A stretch of DNA of 64,000 nt from Ridgeia piscesae (taxonomy: Eukaryota; Annelida; Polychaeta; Sabellida; Siboglinidae): contig JAODUO010000474.1 in assembly GCA_025642075.2 (NCBI GenBank), positions 599,501 to 663,500 on the forward strand. The letters run 5' to 3'. Each line of letters opens with the position of its first letter. Positions within the stretch are counted from its first letter, which is position 1. Shown piece after piece: positions 60,412 through 64,000 of this stretch. The position numbers and the translations under genes were made by a program. Below the pieces are notes generated by a model. It was not told the origin of the DNA, made no database searches, and saw nothing but the letters and a program-made list of their open reading frames with translations.

Positions 60412-62091
60412 CTACAATGACGTTCCGCGCAGGAATAGTGGCACGGAGATGGGGTAGACGAGCAACCCCAAGAAGACAACGACGACGCCGACGTTGAAGA
60501 GCACGGCGACTATGAAGGCGTGAATGTTCGACGCGATGGCAATCACCAAGAAGATCACCTGCACGACTGTGTCGTGGCAGCCGATAGTGTGCTCGCAGCC
60601 GTCGAAGTAGTACACGGCCAGCACTAGGATCACCTCCCACACGACGACCATCACGGCGATCAGCGGCTCAGTAGTTACCGAGATGAACCTCTTGAAAGGA
60701 TGAACTTGGCGCATGCCGTCTAGCTTCTTCTTGATTGCTGCGCTCGATTGCACCAATTCCGTGGCGGCGTCCATGAATCCTGGACTGTTGATCTTCTTCT
60801 TCTTCTTCTTCTTCTTCGCACCCTTCTTGTCGTCGTCCTTCTTGCTCTCCGCTCCCAGCACGAGGAGCAGTTCGACAACCCAGTGGTAGTTGACGGCGAT
60901 GAAGACAACGAGGTTGAAGAGAGGGAGGGTGATGACAGCGATGAGGAGAAAGGTGGAGTTGACGGAACCACGGTAGCCACGTACGTTGTCTTTGTTGTTG
61001 AAATTGTCCGTGTGCACTTGTGCGCCGAGCAGTAGTATGAGGAAGACGAAGAGAACGAAGTTGGTTATGGTCGTGATGATTCCGCGCCGGAGGATGTTCA
61101 TCCCGATGTCCTCAACGGTGACACCGAGGGCAGTCTTCATGTCCTGCAGGAATCTCTTGATCATGATTATCCGCATGATCTGCGTCCACAACACGTCGAT
61201 GGCGTCGATGACGATGAGAACAAACTGGAGCATGCTGAACCACTCCGTCTCGATGTTGTACATCTTGTCGTTGGCAAACCCGAAGACACTGAGCACAATG
61301 ATCGGGTACAAGAGTGCTTCGTGCATTATGTTCTCGGCATACTGTTGATATTTCTTATGTTTCTCGTTCTCTTCCTCTTTCTTCTTGTCCTCCTTCTCTT
61401 TGTCTACCTTCTTCTTCTTATTAGTATTAGTAGTATTCGTGTTCTTATCTTCCTTCATCTTTCCATCCTCGTGACCTGTGCCGCTCTTCAAAACATTCGG
61501 CCGCAACTTAAACCAGGCGATAAGCAATATATTCGCGACGACGCCAAAGAAAATGTTGGGCACTTTATAATGCAGGTTTACCGGGTCGTGCACTAGATCG
61601 TATATGGCACTGGCGACATTGGTGGCGAATATGAGAATGGCGAAAACCTGAGTTATGCGGTGCCAGAAGTTACTCAGCGGAACTTTGGTGACACTGTCCA
61701 AGAATTTGGCACCGAGCTTACTTTGCTGTTTGACCTCCTTATTGCGAATGCTGATAGCGGGGTCTGTTGTGACAAGCTGCGACATACGACCAATTGCTGT
61801 ACTGGTGTCCGTCAGAAGCGAACCATGTTCGTTAAACTGCTCCTTCTCTTCCTCCGTATTCTCGGCTTCGAACTCGGTGAAGTATCCGGGTGGAGGTTCA
61901 GAGAAGATGACGGGCGGAAAGTAATTCTGCCGGGTTTCGTGAACCCTTTCTTCTTCGTTCACGTCGGGTTCTTCTTGTTCTGAGTCGTCTTGATCGTCTT
62001 GTTCGTCTTGTTCGTCTTGTACGTCGTTCTCTCGGAACATCGTGTACGGCGACTGTTTCCAAATGGATGCGCTCGAGCCAGCTTGCGCCAT
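60412..62091 (-). CDS. Unrecognised multi-pass membrane protein, paralogue 2 (559 aa, single coding exon)
   Basis: Paralogue of the 548-aa protein at 52321, opposite strand; by eye about half the residues of the membrane core agree. The N-terminus has SIWKQSPYT, a Glu/Asp/Gln tract and YFPPVIF. Hydrophobic segments lie at about 147-165, 178-194, 257-273, 287-303, 338-357, 380-413, 477-495 and 508-553. Two lysine-rich low-complexity inserts, at about 209-247 (before KYQQY) and 417-434, are absent or shorter in the paralogue. Shared: FDGC-x5-C, VHPFKR, LILLLGAQxHxDN, TLPLFNL. It ends GTSL, which could act as a class I PDZ ligand; the paralogue ends LLVG. On the minus strand tttacag lies about 34 bases before the ATG, again suggesting a 5' UTR intron, which would hold the giant (GT)n tract. 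Function unknown. Confidence 0.87.
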   Translation of the reverse strand: MAQAGSSASIWKQSPYTMFRENDVQDEQDEQDDQDDSEQEEPDVNEEERVHETRQNYFPPVIFSEPPPGYFTEFEAENTEEEKEQFNEHGSLLTDTSTAIGRMSQLVTTDPAISIRNKEVKQQSKLGAKFLDSVTKVPLSNFWHRITQVFAILIFATNVASAIYDLVHDPVNLHYKVPNIFFGVVANILLIAWFKLRPNVLKSGTGHEDGKMKEDKNTNTTNTNKKKKVDKEKEDKKKEEENEKHKKYQQYAENIMHEALLYPIIVLSVFGFANDKMYNIETEWFSMLQFVLIVIDAIDVLWTQIMRIIMIKRFLQDMKTALGVTVEDIGMNILRRGIITTITNFVLFVFLILLLGAQVHTDNFNNKDNVRGYRGSVNSTFLLIAVITLPLFNLVVFIAVNYHWVVELLLVLGAESKKDDDKKGAKKKKKKKKINSPGFMDAATELVQSSAAIKKKLDGMRQVHPFKRFISVTTEPLIAVMVVVWEVILVLAVYYFDGCEHTIGCHDTVVQVIFLVIAIASNIHAFIVAVLFNVGVVVVFLGLLVYPISVPLFLRGTSL

Positions 62092-62140
62092 TTATGTTTC
62101 TTGAACTCTGCGCTGGTGTCCTGTAAACCATGGTACAGCT

Positions 62141-62755
<615 letters not shown>

Positions 62756-63034
62756 TGTATGTGTGCGTATGTGTATGTGTGCGCATATGTGTGCGTGTGT
62801 GTGGGTGTCTGAATGTGTATGTGTATGTGAATGCGTATGTTTATGTATGAGTGTATGTGTGCGTTCCCTGCATTTCTCAACATCTATGTTATTAGAACAT
62901 TAACTTTGTACCACGTGTCAATATACCACTTCACTTTAAACCTTCTTTAAAGGAATTCTTCGAAGTTTTCTTCCACACGCAATGAACCGTGTCGAAAATC
63001 AGTTAGACAAAACTTGGCCACGGCCTTGCTAATT

Positions 63035-63670
63035 GGAAAGTAGTTGGTATTAGAAAGTAGTTGGTATTAAAAGGTAGTTGGTACTAGAAAGTAGCTGGTA
63101 TTAGAAAGTAGCTGGTATTAGAAAGTAGTTGGTATTAGAAAGTAGTTGGTATTAGAAAGTAGTTGGTATTAGAAAGTAGTTGGTATTAGAAAGTAGTTGG
63201 TATTAGAAAGTAGTTGGTATTAGAAAGTAGCTGGTATTAGAAAGTAGATGGTATTAGAAAGTAGTTGGTATTAGAAAGTAGTTGGTATTAGAAAGTAGCT
63301 GGTATTAGAAAGTAGTTGGTATTAGAAAGTAGCTGGTAATAGAAAGTAGCTGGTATTAGAAAGTAGCTGGTATTAGAAAGTAGTTGGTATTAGAAAGTAG
63401 TTGGTATTAGAAAGTAGTTGGTATTAGAAAGTAGCTGGTATTAGAAAGTAGTTGGTATTAGAAAGTAGTTGGTATTAGAAAGTAGTTGGTATTAGAATGT
63501 AGTTGGTATTAGAAAGTAGTTGGTATTAGAAAGTAGTTGGTATTAGAATGTAGTTGGTATTAGAAAGTAGTTGGTATTAGAAAGTAGTTGGTATTAGAAA
63601 GTAGCTGGTATTAGAAAGTAGCTTGGTATTAGAAAGTAGTTGGTATTAGAAAGTAGTTGGTATTAGAAAG
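63035..63670. repeat. Minisatellite, 17-bp unit (gtagttggtattagaaa), about 37 copies
   Basis: Highly uniform; the main variant is ttgg/ctgg. A few single-base indels or substitutions (aatgtag, gcttgg). Confidence 0.96.
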
Positions 63671-64000
63671 AGGACCAAACTATCGCGCGTGACCAGCTGT
63701 GTCCTTGCATCACCTGTTTGACTTCATGTCAATTCTTTAAGATATTTTGAAACATGTTAAAAGAAAAGGCCTTTAGATATGTTTGTATGCTATATAGCAG
63801 TTGTCATGGTGTATTAAGTACACGACTGGAACTGCGCAGACACGCACGCACGCACGCACGCACGCACACGCAATCACGCGCGTGAAATGCACGTACATAC
63901 ATCACGTCCGTCCCCGTGTGTTGTTTTATGTGACAAAACAATTATAAAAGGTTGCATAGTCTACAAAACCACAGTAACACGAAACGACCTTCCTTTGATT
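63671..64000. other. No gene recognised; (ACGC)n at 63838-63870
   Basis: Unique-looking DNA at the window end with one short tetranucleotide repeat. Confidence 0.5.

Overview
This is a nuclear window from an animal genome. Genes have spliceosomal introns with GT-AG borders, and two of them are metazoan-specific: an apical polarity protein (Crumbs) and an SLC34 sodium-phosphate cotransporter. Long AT-rich introns, degenerate non-LTR retrotransposons, a tRNA-derived SINE and very abundant mini- and microsatellites fit a large invertebrate genome. A lophotrochozoan such as a mollusc is my best guess, but nothing in the window proves the phylum.

Layout. 1-7504: intronic or upstream DNA with two minisatellites, a SINE, a giant (CA)n tract and a LINE fragment. 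7505-19896 (+): 3' half of a crumbs gene, about 12 EGF domains, two candidate transmembrane exons and the diagnostic FERM-binding/ERLI tail. 20265-23545: a 3.3-kb, 40-bp minisatellite. 23.8-32.1 kb: gene-poor, filled with tandem repeats and a long-arm foldback element. 32199-44405 (+): a complete nine-coding-exon SLC34 gene (595 aa); two introns are largely tandem repeats. 44.4-52.2 kb: repeats, a second foldback element, LINE fragments and a weak ORF with a signal-peptide-like start. 52321-53967 (+) and 60412-62091 (-): two single-coding-exon paralogues of a multi-pass membrane protein that I do not recognise, arranged tail to tail around two LINE remnants. 62.1-64 kb: a 600-bp (GT)n tract and a 17-bp minisatellite.

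How the genes might relate. Crumbs organises the apical membrane of epithelia, and SLC34 proteins take up phosphate across apical membranes. No operon-like logic is implied; they are independent neighbours. The unrecognised paralogue pair is the most novel protein content. The strongest structural stories are the exon duplication and splice-site-derived minisatellite inside crumbs, and the alternative transmembrane/tail exons of crumbs. All exon borders were read by eye from reading frame, phase and splice consensus; no transcript or database evidence was available.
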